Shown here: piece by piece, positions 14,410 to 21,667 of the stretch
Layout of the letters: each line of letters begins with the position of its first letter
Numbering within the stretch: the first letter of the stretch is position 1
Assembly: GCA_023401495.1 (NCBI GenBank)
Contig: JAEXDU010000187.1
Coordinates: forward strand, 1 to 28,538
Length of the DNA stretch: 28,538 bases
DNA from: Bacillota bacterium
Lineage (GTDB): Bacteria > Bacillota > Clostridia > Oscillospirales > Acutalibacteraceae
Direction of reading: 5' to 3'
Translations under genes and position numbers: made by a program
The notes under the pieces: generated by a model
Told to the model about the DNA's origin: nothing
Seen by the model: the letters and a program-made list of their open reading frames with translations, nothing else
Databases searched by the model: none

Positions 14410-15531
14410 ATGGATCAATTTCAACTGGTATGCCCCTGCCTGCTGGGCGTAGAAGGCCTGGTGGCGGAAGAACTGCGGGAGATGGGCGCGCAGCAGGTAG
14501 AGCCCCAGAACGGGCGCGTGGTGTTCGCGGGCAGCGAAGAAATGCTGGCGCGCGCGAATCTCTGCTCCCGTTACAGCGAGCGGGTGCTTGTGCTGCTCGG
14601 CACGTTTCGTGCAATTTCCTTTGAGCAGCTGTTTCAGGCGGTAAAGGCCCTGCCGTGGGAGCAGTGGATCGGCAAGAAGGACCGCTTCCCGGTCAAGGGC
14701 CGTTCGCTCAGCTCTCAGCTTTCCAGCGTTCCGGACTGCCAGTCCATCATCAAAAAGGCCATTGTGGAACGCCTGAAGCTGAAATACCGCATCCCGTGGT
14801 TCGAGGAATCCGGCGACATGTATCAGGTGCAGTTTCTGATTTTAAAGGATACCGTCAGCGTGATGCTCGATACCAGCGGCGTGGGGCTGCACAAGCGCGG
14901 CTACCGCCCCAACGCGGCGGAGGCCCCGATCAAGGAGACATTGGCCGCGTCGATGGCGAAGCTGGCCCGCCTTTGGCCGGATTCGCACGTGTACGACCCG
15001 TTCTGCGGTTCCGGCACGATTCTTATCGAATCGGCGCTGCTCGCGATGAACATCGCTCCCGGCCTGCAGAGGAGCTTTGCTGCGCAGAGCTGGAAGGGGA
15101 TCGATGAAAGCGTGTGGATACGGGAAAAAGCGCGCGCGCAGGATTTGGTCCGGCGCGACAGCACCTTCCTTGCCACCGGCTACGACATCGACGGCGCGGC
15201 CGTTGCCCTGACGCTGGAAAACGCGAAAAAGGCCGGCGTCATCGCCCATATCCGGGCGGAAAAGCGCGATATCCGCGACTTTGCGGAGGAAGGCGAGCGC
15301 GGCTGTGTGATTTGCAACCCGCCCTACGGCGAGCGCCTGCTCGATTTGAGTCAGGCAGAGGAGCTGTATACGGCCATGGGGCAGCGCTTCGTTCCCAAAC
15401 GCGGCTGGAGTTATCACATCATCAGCCCTGACGAAACGTTTGAAAGCTGCTTTGGCCGCCCTGCGGACAAGCGCCGCAAGCTGTATAACGGAATGATCAA
15501 GTGCCAGCTTTACAGCTATTATAAAGCGTAA
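14410..15531 (+). CDS. THUMP-domain RNA methyltransferase (RlmL/YpsC family)
   Basis: A 373-residue class I SAM-dependent methyltransferase. The N-terminal ferredoxin-like and THUMP region (about 1-155) begins FQLVCPCLLGVEGLVAEELREMG. The catalytic domain follows, with GVGLHKRGYR, the SAM-binding DPFCGSGTILIE motif, and the NPPYGERL catalytic motif that presents the target amino group. The family includes RlmL (23S rRNA m2G2445) and Bacillus YpsC. It is shorter than fused RlmKL, so it lacks the second methyltransferase domain. GGAGAG about 8 nt before ATG 14410 is the ribosome binding site. It is monocistronic, between the hpf terminator and its own terminator at 15561-15606. The target is most likely 23S rRNA, by family. 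Confidence 0.9.
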   Translation: MDQFQLVCPCLLGVEGLVAEELREMGAQQVEPQNGRVVFAGSEEMLARANLCSRYSERVLVLLGTFRAISFEQLFQAVKALPWEQWIGKKDRFPVKGRSLSSQLSSVPDCQSIIKKAIVERLKLKYRIPWFEESGDMYQVQFLILKDTVSVMLDTSGVGLHKRGYRPNAAEAPIKETLAASMAKLARLWPDSHVYDPFCGSGTILIESALLAMNIAPGLQRSFAAQSWKGIDESVWIREKARAQDLVRRDSTFLATGYDIDGAAVALTLENAKKAGVIAHIRAEKRDIRDFAEEGERGCVICNPPYGERLLDLSQAEELYTAMGQRFVPKRGWSYHIISPDETFESCFGRPADKRRKLYNGMIKCQLYSYYKA

Positions 15532-15560
15532 TCACTGGAAAAGCGGCTCTGCTGAAGAAA

Positions 15561-15606
15561 TTTGATTTCTTCCCTTAGCAAACGGGGAAGAGATCAAAGG
15601 CTTTTT
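15561..15606 (+). terminator. Terminator of the methyltransferase gene
   Basis: A 14-bp stem pairs 15561-15574 with 15585-15598 (one G-U pair), around a loop TTAGCAAACG, and is followed by GGC and TTTTT. An alternative 8-bp hairpin, GAAGAAAT/ATTTCTTC (15554-15561/15565-15572), overlaps the left arm. The longer stem is the likely terminator. Confidence 0.7.
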
Positions 15607-15632
15607 GCAGATTCTTATGAATATGATAAAAT
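15605..15632 (+). promoter_or_regulatory. Candidate promoter of a very short transcription unit
   Basis: TTGCAG (15605-15610), 16 nt, then TG-A-TAAAAT (TAAAAT 15627-15632). It would start near 15639, only about 50 nt before the terminator at 15655-15688, with no ORF between. Confidence 0.35.
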
Positions 15633-15654
15633 GTAAAAAATAGGAAAGACTACT

Positions 15655-15688
15655 TCCGGGAATCAGAGCGGATTCCCGGATTTTTTTT
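15655..15688 (+). terminator. Strong rho-independent terminator upstream of groESL
   Basis: A perfect 10-bp stem TCCGGGAATC (15655-15664) / GATTCCCGGA (15671-15680), a 6-nt loop and eight T residues. It is a second terminator downstream of the methyltransferase and isolates groESL from upstream transcription. Together with the features at 15561-15632 and 15743-15803 it accounts for the 314-bp spacer, in which no gene is seen. Confidence 0.88.
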
Positions 15689-15742
15689 GTAATTCGCAAT
15701 TGTAAAAAAATTATGAAATTCCGTATTTTAGGAAAAAACCTC

Positions 15743-15771
15743 TTGATTTTTATGTGTCCAGCGGCTAAAAT
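15743..15771 (+). promoter_or_regulatory. Sigma-A promoter of groES-groEL
   Basis: TTGATT (15743-15748), 17 nt, TAAAAT (15766-15771). The predicted start point near 15778 falls at the first bases of the CIRCE box. Confidence 0.8.
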
Positions 15772-15776
15772 AAGTC

Positions 15777-15803
15777 TTAGCACTCGAGGATATTGAGTGC
15801 TAA
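15777..15803. promoter_or_regulatory. CIRCE operator (HrcA binding site)
   Basis: TTAGCACTC (15777-15785), a 9-nt spacer, GAGTGCTAA (15795-15803): a perfect match to the CIRCE consensus. HrcA bound here blocks groESL transcription until heat or misfolded protein titrates GroEL. hrcA itself is not in the window. Confidence 0.97.
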
Positions 15804-15845
15804 ACCAAATCAATCATTTGATTTTTTATAAGGAGGAAATAGGAA

Positions 15846-16130
15846 ATGACGATCAAACCACTTTCCGACAGAGTTCTGATTAAAATGGAAGAGGCGGAGG
15901 AGACCACAAAGAGCGGTATCCTGCTGGCCGGTTCCGCAAAAGAGAAGCCCCAGATCGCGTCTGTTATCGCGGTCGGCCCCGGCGGTATGGTAGACGGCAA
16001 AGAGGTTACCATGTACGTAAAGGTGGGCGATAAGGTCATCAGCAGCAAATATGCCGGAACAGAAGTGAAGATCGACGGCGAAGAGTACACCATTGTACGG
16101 CAGTCGGATATTCTTGCTGTTGTGGAATGA
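15846..16130 (+). CDS. groES: Co-chaperonin GroES
   Basis: A 94-residue co-chaperonin. It begins MTIKPLSDRVLIKMEEAEETTKSGILLAGSAKEKPQ, where the segment around residues 16-32 is the mobile loop that contacts GroEL, and ends with the usual beta-hairpin and YTIVRQSDILAVVE. Seven GroES subunits cap the GroEL ring during ATP-driven folding. ATG 15846 follows AAGGAGG by 9 nt. It is the first gene of the heat-shock operon under the CIRCE box and lies 38 nt upstream of groEL. Confidence 0.98.
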   Translation: MTIKPLSDRVLIKMEEAEETTKSGILLAGSAKEKPQIASVIAVGPGGMVDGKEVTMYVKVGDKVISSKYAGTEVKIDGEEYTIVRQSDILAVVE

Positions 16131-16168
16131 TTTTTCATTTTGATTCAGAAATTTAGGAGGAATGCAGT

Positions 16169-17803
16169 ATGGCAAAGCAGATTATTTTCGACGTGGAAGC
16201 CAGAAAAGCTCTGATGAGCGGCGTAAACCAGCTGGCCGATACCGTTAAGATTACCCTGGGCCCGAAAGGCCGCAATGTGGTGCTCGATAAAAAGTTCGGC
16301 GCTCCGCTGATCACTAACGATGGCGTGACCATCGCCAAAGAGATCGAGCTCGAGGATCCCTTTGAGAACATGGGCGCACAGCTCGTCAAAGAGGTTGCGA
16401 TCAAAACCAACGACGTGGCCGGCGACGGTACCACCACCGCTACTCTGCTGGCACAGGCTCTGGTTCGCGAGGGCATGAAGAACCTGGCAGCCGGCGCGAA
16501 TCCCATGATCCTGCGCAAGGGCATTCAGAAGGCGGTTGACGCCGCTGTTGAGGCTGTGATCCACAACTCCAAGAAGGTGACCGGCTCCGACGATATCGCG
16601 AGAGTCGCCACCGTTTCCTCTGCGGATGAATTCATCGGCAAGCTGATCGCGGAAGCGATGGAAAAAGTCAGCTCCGACGGCGTAATCACCGTGGAAGAAT
16701 CCAAGACTGCCGAGACATACTCCGAGGTTGTTGAAGGCATGCAGTTTGACCGCGGCTATATCACCCCTTATATGGTAACCGATACCAATAAGATGGAAGC
16801 TGTGATCGACGACGCCTATATCCTCATTACCGATAAGAAGATTTCCAACATTCAGGAGATTCTGCCCCTGCTCGAGAGCATCGTACAGTCCGGCAAGAAG
16901 CTCGTGATGATCGCCGAGGACATCGAGGGCGAGGCTCTGACCACCCTGATCCTCAACAAGCTGCGCGGCACCTTTACCTGCGTTGGCGTAAAGGCTCCCG
17001 GCTTTGGCGACAGAAGAAAAGATATGCTGCGCGACATCGCTGTTCTGACCGGCGGCCAGGTGATCTCTGAAGAGCTCGGCCTGGAGCTGAAGGATACCAC
17101 GATTGCTCAGTTGGGCCGTGCACGCCAGGTGAAGGTAGACAAAGAGAACACCATCATCGTAGACGGTGCCGGTAACTCCGGTGAAATCAAGGACAGAGTT
17201 GCTCAGATCCGCGCTCAGCTCGAGACCACTACCTCCGACTTCGACCGTGAGAAGCTGCAGGAGCGCCTTGCAAAGCTCGCGGGCGGCGTTGCGGTCATCA
17301 AGGTCGGTGCCGCTACCGAAGTGGAAATGAAGGAACAGAAGCTGCGCATCGAAGATGCTCTGGCGGCGACCAAGGCAGCCGTGGAAGAGGGCATCGTGGC
17401 CGGCGGCGGCGTCGCTCTGATCAACGCGATCCCCGCTGTCCAGAAGTTGCTGGATACTGTGACCGACGACGAAAAGACCGGCGTGCAGATCGTTCTGAAG
17501 GCTCTGGAAGAGCCCCTGCGCCAGATCGTCACGAATGCGGGTCTCGAGGGCTCCGTGATCGTGGAGAACCTGAAGAAGGAAAATAAGGTCGGCTATGGCT
17601 TCAACGCGCTGACCCAGGAGTACGGCGATATGATCACCACACAGGGCATCGTGGACCCCACCAAGGTAGTCCGCTCCGCTCTGCAGAACGCTGCTTCCAT
17701 CGCGGCCATGATTCTGACTACCGAATCTCTGGTTGCGGATAAGAAGGAGCCGGTGGCTGCTCCCGCAATGCCCGCAGATGGCGGCATGGGCGGCATGTAT
17801 TAA
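16169..17803 (+). CDS. groL: Chaperonin GroEL
   Basis: A 544-residue chaperonin of standard length. It starts MAKQIIFDVEARKALMSGVNQLADTVK, has the ATP-site motifs TLGPKGRNVVLDKKFG and GDGTTTATLLAQ, and an apical domain with the RGYITPYMVTD segment. It ends in the Gly-Met-rich tail (GGMGGMY), which is short but typical. Fourteen subunits form the double-ring folding chamber in the cytosol. GGAGG before ATG 16169 is a strong ribosome binding site. The groES-groL operon ends at a strong hairpin 24 nt downstream. Confidence 0.98.
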   Translation: MAKQIIFDVEARKALMSGVNQLADTVKITLGPKGRNVVLDKKFGAPLITNDGVTIAKEIELEDPFENMGAQLVKEVAIKTNDVAGDGTTTATLLAQALVREGMKNLAAGANPMILRKGIQKAVDAAVEAVIHNSKKVTGSDDIARVATVSSADEFIGKLIAEAMEKVSSDGVITVEESKTAETYSEVVEGMQFDRGYITPYMVTDTNKMEAVIDDAYILITDKKISNIQEILPLLESIVQSGKKLVMIAEDIEGEALTTLILNKLRGTFTCVGVKAPGFGDRRKDMLRDIAVLTGGQVISEELGLELKDTTIAQLGRARQVKVDKENTIIVDGAGNSGEIKDRVAQIRAQLETTTSDFDREKLQERLAKLAGGVAVIKVGAATEVEMKEQKLRIEDALAATKAAVEEGIVAGGGVALINAIPAVQKLLDTVTDDEKTGVQIVLKALEEPLRQIVTNAGLEGSVIVENLKKENKVGYGFNALTQEYGDMITTQGIVDPTKVVRSALQNAASIAAMILTTESLVADKKEPVAAPAMPADGGMGGMY

Positions 17804-17827
17804 GCCTAAAACACATTTGAAAAAAAG

Positions 17828-17856
17828 CGATGCTGGTTTCAGCATCGTTTTTTTTT
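17828..17856 (+). terminator. Rho-independent terminator of groESL
   Basis: A perfect 8-bp stem CGATGCTG (17828-17835) / CAGCATCG (17840-17847), GTTT loop, nine T residues, and an A run before the stem. The rest of the spacer to 18043 shows no convincing gene; an ATG frame at 17857-18015 has no ribosome binding site. Confidence 0.92.
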
Positions 17857-18043
17857 ATGCGGAAAAACCTTCTCTCTCACAACTGCCAAAGAAAAAGCTG
17901 CGCTCCGCTTTGTGACGTGATATCAGATTTTGATATTTGGATTTTTAAAGAAAAAAGCAGGAGAGAACCTCGCCCCGCATCAGCGGAACGGTTTTGCGCC
18001 ATGAAAAAGAATTGATAGGATAGTCGCATATATAAAGTTTTTT

Positions 18044-18083
18044 GTCATATATATTTGACTTTATGACGCTGATATGATACTAT
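18044..18083 (+). promoter_or_regulatory. xre promoter with overlapping palindromic operator
   Basis: TTGACT (18055-18060), 17 nt, TG-A-TACTAT (TACTAT 18078-18083) is a strong promoter 18 nt before the downstream ATG codons. A near-perfect 16-bp palindrome, GTCATATATATTTGAC (18044-18059), covers the -35 box, and a further ATGAC half-site lies at 18063-18067. This layout suits autorepression by the Xre protein. Confidence 0.6.
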
Positions 18084-18104
18084 GTTTTACAGGAGGTGGC
18101 AATG

Positions 18105-18320
18105 ATGGGGAAGAATTTGCGAATCAAGGCTGCGCGGGCCGCAAAGGATATGACGCAAAAAGATTTGGCCGATGCTGTTGGGGTCGCCCGACAAACGATG
18201 AATGCGATTGAGAAAGGCGATTACAATCCTTCGATCAACCTGTGCATTGCCATTTGCAAAGCTCTGGACAAAACTCTTGATCAGCTTTTTTGGGAGGGTG
18301 ATGAATATGAAAATCAATAA
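18105..18320 (+). CDS. Small Xre-family helix-turn-helix repressor
   Basis: A 71-residue protein that is almost entirely an HTH_3 domain. It shows MTQKDLADAVGVARQTMNAIEKGDYNPSINLCIAICKAL, with the recognition helix in VARQTMNAIE, and ends LDQLFWEGDE. This is the type of short regulator paired with small membrane proteins in Firmicutes. AGGAGG (18091-18096) is 8 nt before ATG 18105; ATG 18102 and GTG 18096 are in frame, but the former is close and the latter overlaps the ribosome binding site. The stop lies 14 nt inside the next gene. It probably controls its own operon through the palindrome over its promoter; the inducing signal is unknown. Confidence 0.88.
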   Translation: MGKNLRIKAARAAKDMTQKDLADAVGVARQTMNAIEKGDYNPSINLCIAICKALDKTLDQLFWEGDEYENQ

Positions 18321-18765
18321 AAGTGCTCTGGATGAAATGCAGACCGAAAGACGCAACCGTATCGGCAACCAAATGTTTCTTTTAACGTTCTATGTTCTTT
18401 TATTGGACGCGGGCCTTTATGGAATGGGGATCCGCTGGCTGGAGTATCCCACAAACAGCATGGTGATTATCATTCTCAGCATGAGCATTTACCTCGTCAG
18501 AACAATCGCGGCAAGCGCGTATCTGCCCCCGAAAACGGACAGTAAGAAAACCGTGGTGTCTCTGCTGATCGCGATCGGCTGTTCAGTCGCACTTGCAGCA
18601 GCCGTTTTTTCCTTTTTCAAAAATTCATCGGCGCCGTTTTCTGCACAAGCCGCAAATGACCATTCTGCACTGATTCTCTTTCTTGTTTCAGTCGTCGGTC
18701 TGCTTCTCTCGCTCATTGCAGCTATCATAAAGAAGAGAAATGATAAGAATGACAGCGATGATTAA
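18307..18765 (+). CDS. Four-TM integral membrane protein paired with the Xre regulator
   Basis: A 152-residue protein with a short charged N-terminus (MKINKSALDEMQTERRNRIGNQ) and four hydrophobic helices at about 24-43, 52-70, 83-104 and 120-141, ending in a Lys/Asp-rich tail. It resembles small DUF-type (DUF6773-like) membrane proteins found next to Xre regulators; that family name is from memory and should be checked. Function is unknown. No catalytic or transporter motif is visible. ATG 18307 is 8 nt after GGGAGGG and overlaps the regulator by 14 nt, so translation is coupled. The frame extends upstream but only as a shadow of the regulator gene. Confidence 0.75.
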   Translation: MKINKSALDEMQTERRNRIGNQMFLLTFYVLLLDAGLYGMGIRWLEYPTNSMVIIILSMSIYLVRTIAASAYLPPKTDSKKTVVSLLIAIGCSVALAAAVFSFFKNSSAPFSAQAANDHSALILFLVSVVGLLLSLIAAIIKKRNDKNDSDD

Positions 18766-18872
18766 AATAGAAAAAGCATGACGTGGAAAGCTTTCGATTA
18801 CCCGGCGGGAGGATCTTTCTGTTTACATCTCCCCGGCGTTCCCGTAAAACAAAATTAAAACAGGCGGAAAAT

Positions 18873-18904
18873 GGCGGCAAGGGCTCCGAAGAGCCCTTGC
18901 CGCC
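18873..18904. terminator. Bidirectional hairpin between convergent units
   Basis: A perfect 14-bp stem (18873-18886 with 18891-18904) and a CGAA tetraloop. It lies between the + strand Xre/membrane pair and the - strand symporter. T runs are short on both sides (ATTTT on the - strand), so it may act as a terminator or RNA 3' end stabiliser for both. Confidence 0.7.
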
Positions 18905-18968
18905 TACCAAATTTATATTGTACAAGAGAGAGGTATTAGCAATCCTTGAATTGAGAATCCGATGTCTG

Positions 18969-20435
18969 TTACCCCTTGACAGCCGTTTCGGCAGGAACAG
19001 CTTTCGGTTCGGATTCTCTGTTGACATTCCAGCAGTCGGTATCGTGGATTCCGATGCTGGGCGCGTAGAAGTAGATTTTTTCTTTGCCCTGCCTTTTCTG
19101 TGATTCGTAGTCTTTCAGAACCTTGATGGCTGTATTGGCCAGAATCATCAGAGCGGGGAAGTTCAGCAGCACCATAATCGCCATGGTAAAGTCCGCCAAG
19201 TTCCAGGCCAGCTCGGCAGTCATCAGGCAGCCGATGCACACAGCCGCCACGATGCTCAGGCGGAACAGCCTGGAGGGCGCGCGGTGCCAGATATAATACA
19301 CATTGGTTTCCACGTAATACACATTTCCGATAATCGTGCCGAAGGCAAAGAAGAAAACGGAAATGGAAACGAACCACAGGCCAAAGGCGCCGAATTGAGA
19401 TTCCACCGCCGCCTGAACCAAAGGCATGGCGTAGCCTCCGTCTTTCCCTTCCCAGGAGACGCCGGGGCAAAGGATCAGCAGGGCGGTCGCCGTGCAGAGG
19501 ATCAGCGTATCGATGTGAACCGCGAGCATCTGAACCAATCCCTGCTTTGCGGGATGAGTGTCATCCACCGTACCGGCCGCGTTGGGCGCACTGCCCATGC
19601 CGGCTTCGTTGGAATACAGGCCGCGGCGCAGGCCGATTGAAATCGCGGTGCCGGAAAAGCCGCCGGAAACGGATTCAAAATTGAACGCCATGGAGAAAAT
19701 CTGACCAAATACATCAGGCAATCTTTTCACATTCAAAGCGATCACCGCCAGGCTGACCAGCAGAAAGCCGACCGCCATAAAGGGAACGATCACTTCGGAA
19801 ACCTTTGCGATGATTTTCTGCCCGCCGAAAACCGCGTAAGAGGTCAAAATGGTCATAATGATTGCGGTACCGTAAGCGACCCAGGGGGAATCCCCGAAAT
19901 TCCGCTGTAAAGAAGCGGTTACCGCGTTGGCCTGCAGCATCTGAAAGCCGTAGGAGAATGTAATGATCAAAGATAAGGCGAACACAACGCCCACCCAGCG
20001 GCGTTTGAATATTTTCACCAGATAGTACGAGGGGCCGCCTTGAAATCCGCCCTCGGGAGTTTTTACCTTGTAAAGCTGCGCCAGCGTGCTTTCCACAAAG
20101 GCGGAAGCGCCGCCCAGTGCCGCCGTCATCCACATCCAGAAGATCGCGCCGGGGCCGCCCAGAATAATGGCCGAGGCCACGCCGGTAATGTTGCCGACGC
20201 CCAAACGGGAGGCGCACGAGACCATCAGGGCCTGAAAACCGGAAACGGACTCTTTATTGTCGTTGTCCTGAAACAGCAGCCGAATTCCCTCCCTGGCCAT
20301 TCGGAACTGAACGATGCGCGTGCGTATGGAAAAGTAGATGCCGGTAAACAGCAGCAGCACCAGCAGCACGCTGCCGTAAAGAAAGCCGTTTGTCGTGTTC
20401 AGAATCTGATTGAGGTGATCCGCAAATACACTCAT
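18969..20435 (-). CDS. alsT: Sodium:alanine/glutamine symporter (AgcS family)
   Basis: A 488-residue polytopic membrane protein of the alanine/glycine:cation symporter family. Characteristic segments are SRLGVGNITGVASAIILGGPGAIFWMWMTA near residue 75, GGFSGTAISIGLRRGLYSNEAGMGSAPNAAGTVDD in the middle, and about ten hydrophobic helices. These transporters import small amino acids with Na+. Because the glutaminase gene lies directly upstream (21-bp gap, same strand), glutamine is the likelier substrate, as for the Bacillus glsA-glnT pair; this is inference. ATG at 20433-20435 is preceded by AAGGGGTAA. The C-terminal tail is hydrophilic. The unit ends at the bidirectional hairpin. Confidence 0.9.
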   Translation of the reverse strand: MSVFADHLNQILNTTNGFLYGSVLLVLLLFTGIYFSIRTRIVQFRMAREGIRLLFQDNDNKESVSGFQALMVSCASRLGVGNITGVASAIILGGPGAIFWMWMTAALGGASAFVESTLAQLYKVKTPEGGFQGGPSYYLVKIFKRRWVGVVFALSLIITFSYGFQMLQANAVTASLQRNFGDSPWVAYGTAIIMTILTSYAVFGGQKIIAKVSEVIVPFMAVGFLLVSLAVIALNVKRLPDVFGQIFSMAFNFESVSGGFSGTAISIGLRRGLYSNEAGMGSAPNAAGTVDDTHPAKQGLVQMLAVHIDTLILCTATALLILCPGVSWEGKDGGYAMPLVQAAVESQFGAFGLWFVSISVFFFAFGTIIGNVYYVETNVYYIWHRAPSRLFRLSIVAAVCIGCLMTAELAWNLADFTMAIMVLLNFPALMILANTAIKVLKDYESQKRQGKEKIYFYAPSIGIHDTDCWNVNRESEPKAVPAETAVKG

Positions 20436-20456
20436 ACATATTACCCCTTTTTTTGT

Positions 20457-21404
20457 TTACACCGCAGTGCAAGTTTTGTTTGCAAAGGAATGCAGGTTCA
20501 GCTTGCCGGACAAATATTCCAGCATATGAATCCCGCCGATGCTGTTTCCCTTCTTGTTCAAAACCGGTCCATACGTGGCGATTCCCATCCCTTGTTCTGC
20601 CGCCGCTACAATTCCACCTCCTACTCCGCTTTTGGATGGGATTCCAGCCTTTACCGCAAATTCACCGGATTCGTCGTACATGCCGCAGGTCAGCATCAGC
20701 GTTTTTACAATGCGCACAACCCACTCGTCGATCATTTGCCTGCCGGTAACGGGATCCAGGCCGTCGTTGGCCAGAATCAGCGCGTAACGGGCCAGATCCT
20801 CCGTCGTTACCTCCACCGAGCACATCCGGAAATAACGGTCCAGTATCTGCTCGGGGTCGCCCTCCAGAATGTGGTCGCTTTGCAGCAGATAGGCGATCGA
20901 GCGGTTGCGCAGCCCCGATCGTTTTTCTGAAAGGTAGACCGCCTCGTTCAGGCGGATGGCATCGTGAAAGCAAAGACGGCGCACCAGATCGAGAAACGCC
21001 TCAAAGGGATCGGGCAGATCGATGCAGCTGACGGTGACGATCGCACCGGCGTTGATCATGGGATTGAACGGGGGAAGCTGCTTGGATTCGAGCTGCACGA
21101 TGCTGTCAAAGCAGTCGCCGGTAGGCTCCATTCCCACCTTGCTGAATACCTTTTCATAGCCGACCGTCTCCAGGGCCAGAATCAGCGAAAAGGTTTTTGC
21201 GATGCTCTGCATCGTAAACGGGACGTTCCAGCTGCCCGCATGGAAGGTGGTGCCGTCCGGCAGGATCAGACAGATTCCTAGATGCGAGGGATCGGCCTTG
21301 GCCAGCTCGGGAATATAGTCGGCAACCTTACCGCGGGAAAGAAAGCTTCTGCCGCAGAGCAAAGCGTCCTGTAACATAAGGTCAATGTCTTGTGGCATCA
21401 TCAT
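20457..21404 (-). CDS. glsA: Glutaminase (GlsA, serine-dependent type)
   Basis: A 315-residue glutaminase of the beta-lactamase-like serine family. The catalytic S-x-x-K is visible as S67-I-A-K70. It is followed by the family signature GMEPTGDCFDSIVQLE with PFNPMINAGAIV, and later by the KSGVGGGIVAAAE motif. It hydrolyses glutamine to glutamate and ammonia in the cytosol. Three consecutive ATG codons (21404, 21401, 21398) could start translation; AAGGGGT is 6 nt before the first. Together with the symporter it forms a glutamine uptake and breakdown unit, which can supply glutamate or ammonia for acid tolerance. A strong promoter lies upstream, divergent from a LysR-type gene that probably controls it. 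Confidence 0.95.
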   Translation of the reverse strand: MMMPQDIDLMLQDALLCGRSFLSRGKVADYIPELAKADPSHLGICLILPDGTTFHAGSWNVPFTMQSIAKTFSLILALETVGYEKVFSKVGMEPTGDCFDSIVQLESKQLPPFNPMINAGAIVTVSCIDLPDPFEAFLDLVRRLCFHDAIRLNEAVYLSEKRSGLRNRSIAYLLQSDHILEGDPEQILDRYFRMCSVEVTTEDLARYALILANDGLDPVTGRQMIDEWVVRIVKTLMLTCGMYDESGEFAVKAGIPSKSGVGGGIVAAAEQGMGIATYGPVLNKKGNSIGGIHMLEYLSGKLNLHSFANKTCTAV

Positions 21405-21438
21405 AAAATTACCCCTTGGATGCGATATTTTTTATGGA

Positions 21439-21467
21439 ATAGTATCATAGTACCACAAATGTAACAA
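21439..21467 (-). promoter_or_regulatory. Promoter of glsA-alsT
   Basis: On the - strand: TTGTTA (21467-21462), 17 nt, TG-A-TACTAT (TACTAT at 21444-21439). Transcription would start near 21432, about 28 nt before the glsA ATG. Confidence 0.65.
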
Positions 21468-21487
21468 ACCGGGTAATTCGTTTTGGT

Positions 21488-21500
21488 GATAATGCTTATC
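21488..21500. promoter_or_regulatory. Dyad GATAA-N3-TTATC, candidate LysR-type regulator site
   Basis: A perfect 13-bp dyad, GATAATGCTTATC, lies in the divergent glsA/LysR region. Its centre is about 62 bp upstream of the predicted glsA start point, the usual position of the recognition site of LysR-type activators. Confidence 0.45.
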
Positions 21501-21572
21501 GCGAATCCATATAAGAGGATGCACATAAGGCGTTCCCATGCGCGGTATGATAGTACAAATCCGGGCGGGCAC

Positions 21573-21601
21573 TTTACAAATTTTTCCAAATATGATAAAT
21601 A
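21573..21601 (+). promoter_or_regulatory. Tentative promoter for the LysR-type gene
   Basis: TTTACA (21573-21578), 17 nt, TG-A-TAAATA (21596-21601). The -10 box is imperfect. The leader to the start codon would be about 60 nt. Confidence 0.35.
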
Positions 21602-21667
21602 ATAGTAGGAAAACAATCGGTTTTTCGGTTTTTTTATGCTTGGGGATAGACTGTAAAGGAGGAGCTT

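Noticed and set aside
15532..15813. A 93-codon - strand frame upstream of groES
   Set aside because: It crosses two terminators and the groESL promoter/CIRCE box, and its composition is not protein-like.
17857..18015. A 52-codon + strand ATG frame after the groESL terminator
   Set aside because: No ribosome binding site, starts in the T run of the terminator, unusual Cys/Arg composition and no recognisable motif.
18783..19103. A 106-codon + strand frame between the Xre pair and the symporter
   Set aside because: It crosses the bidirectional hairpin and the antisense of the symporter C-terminus, and lacks a ribosome binding site.
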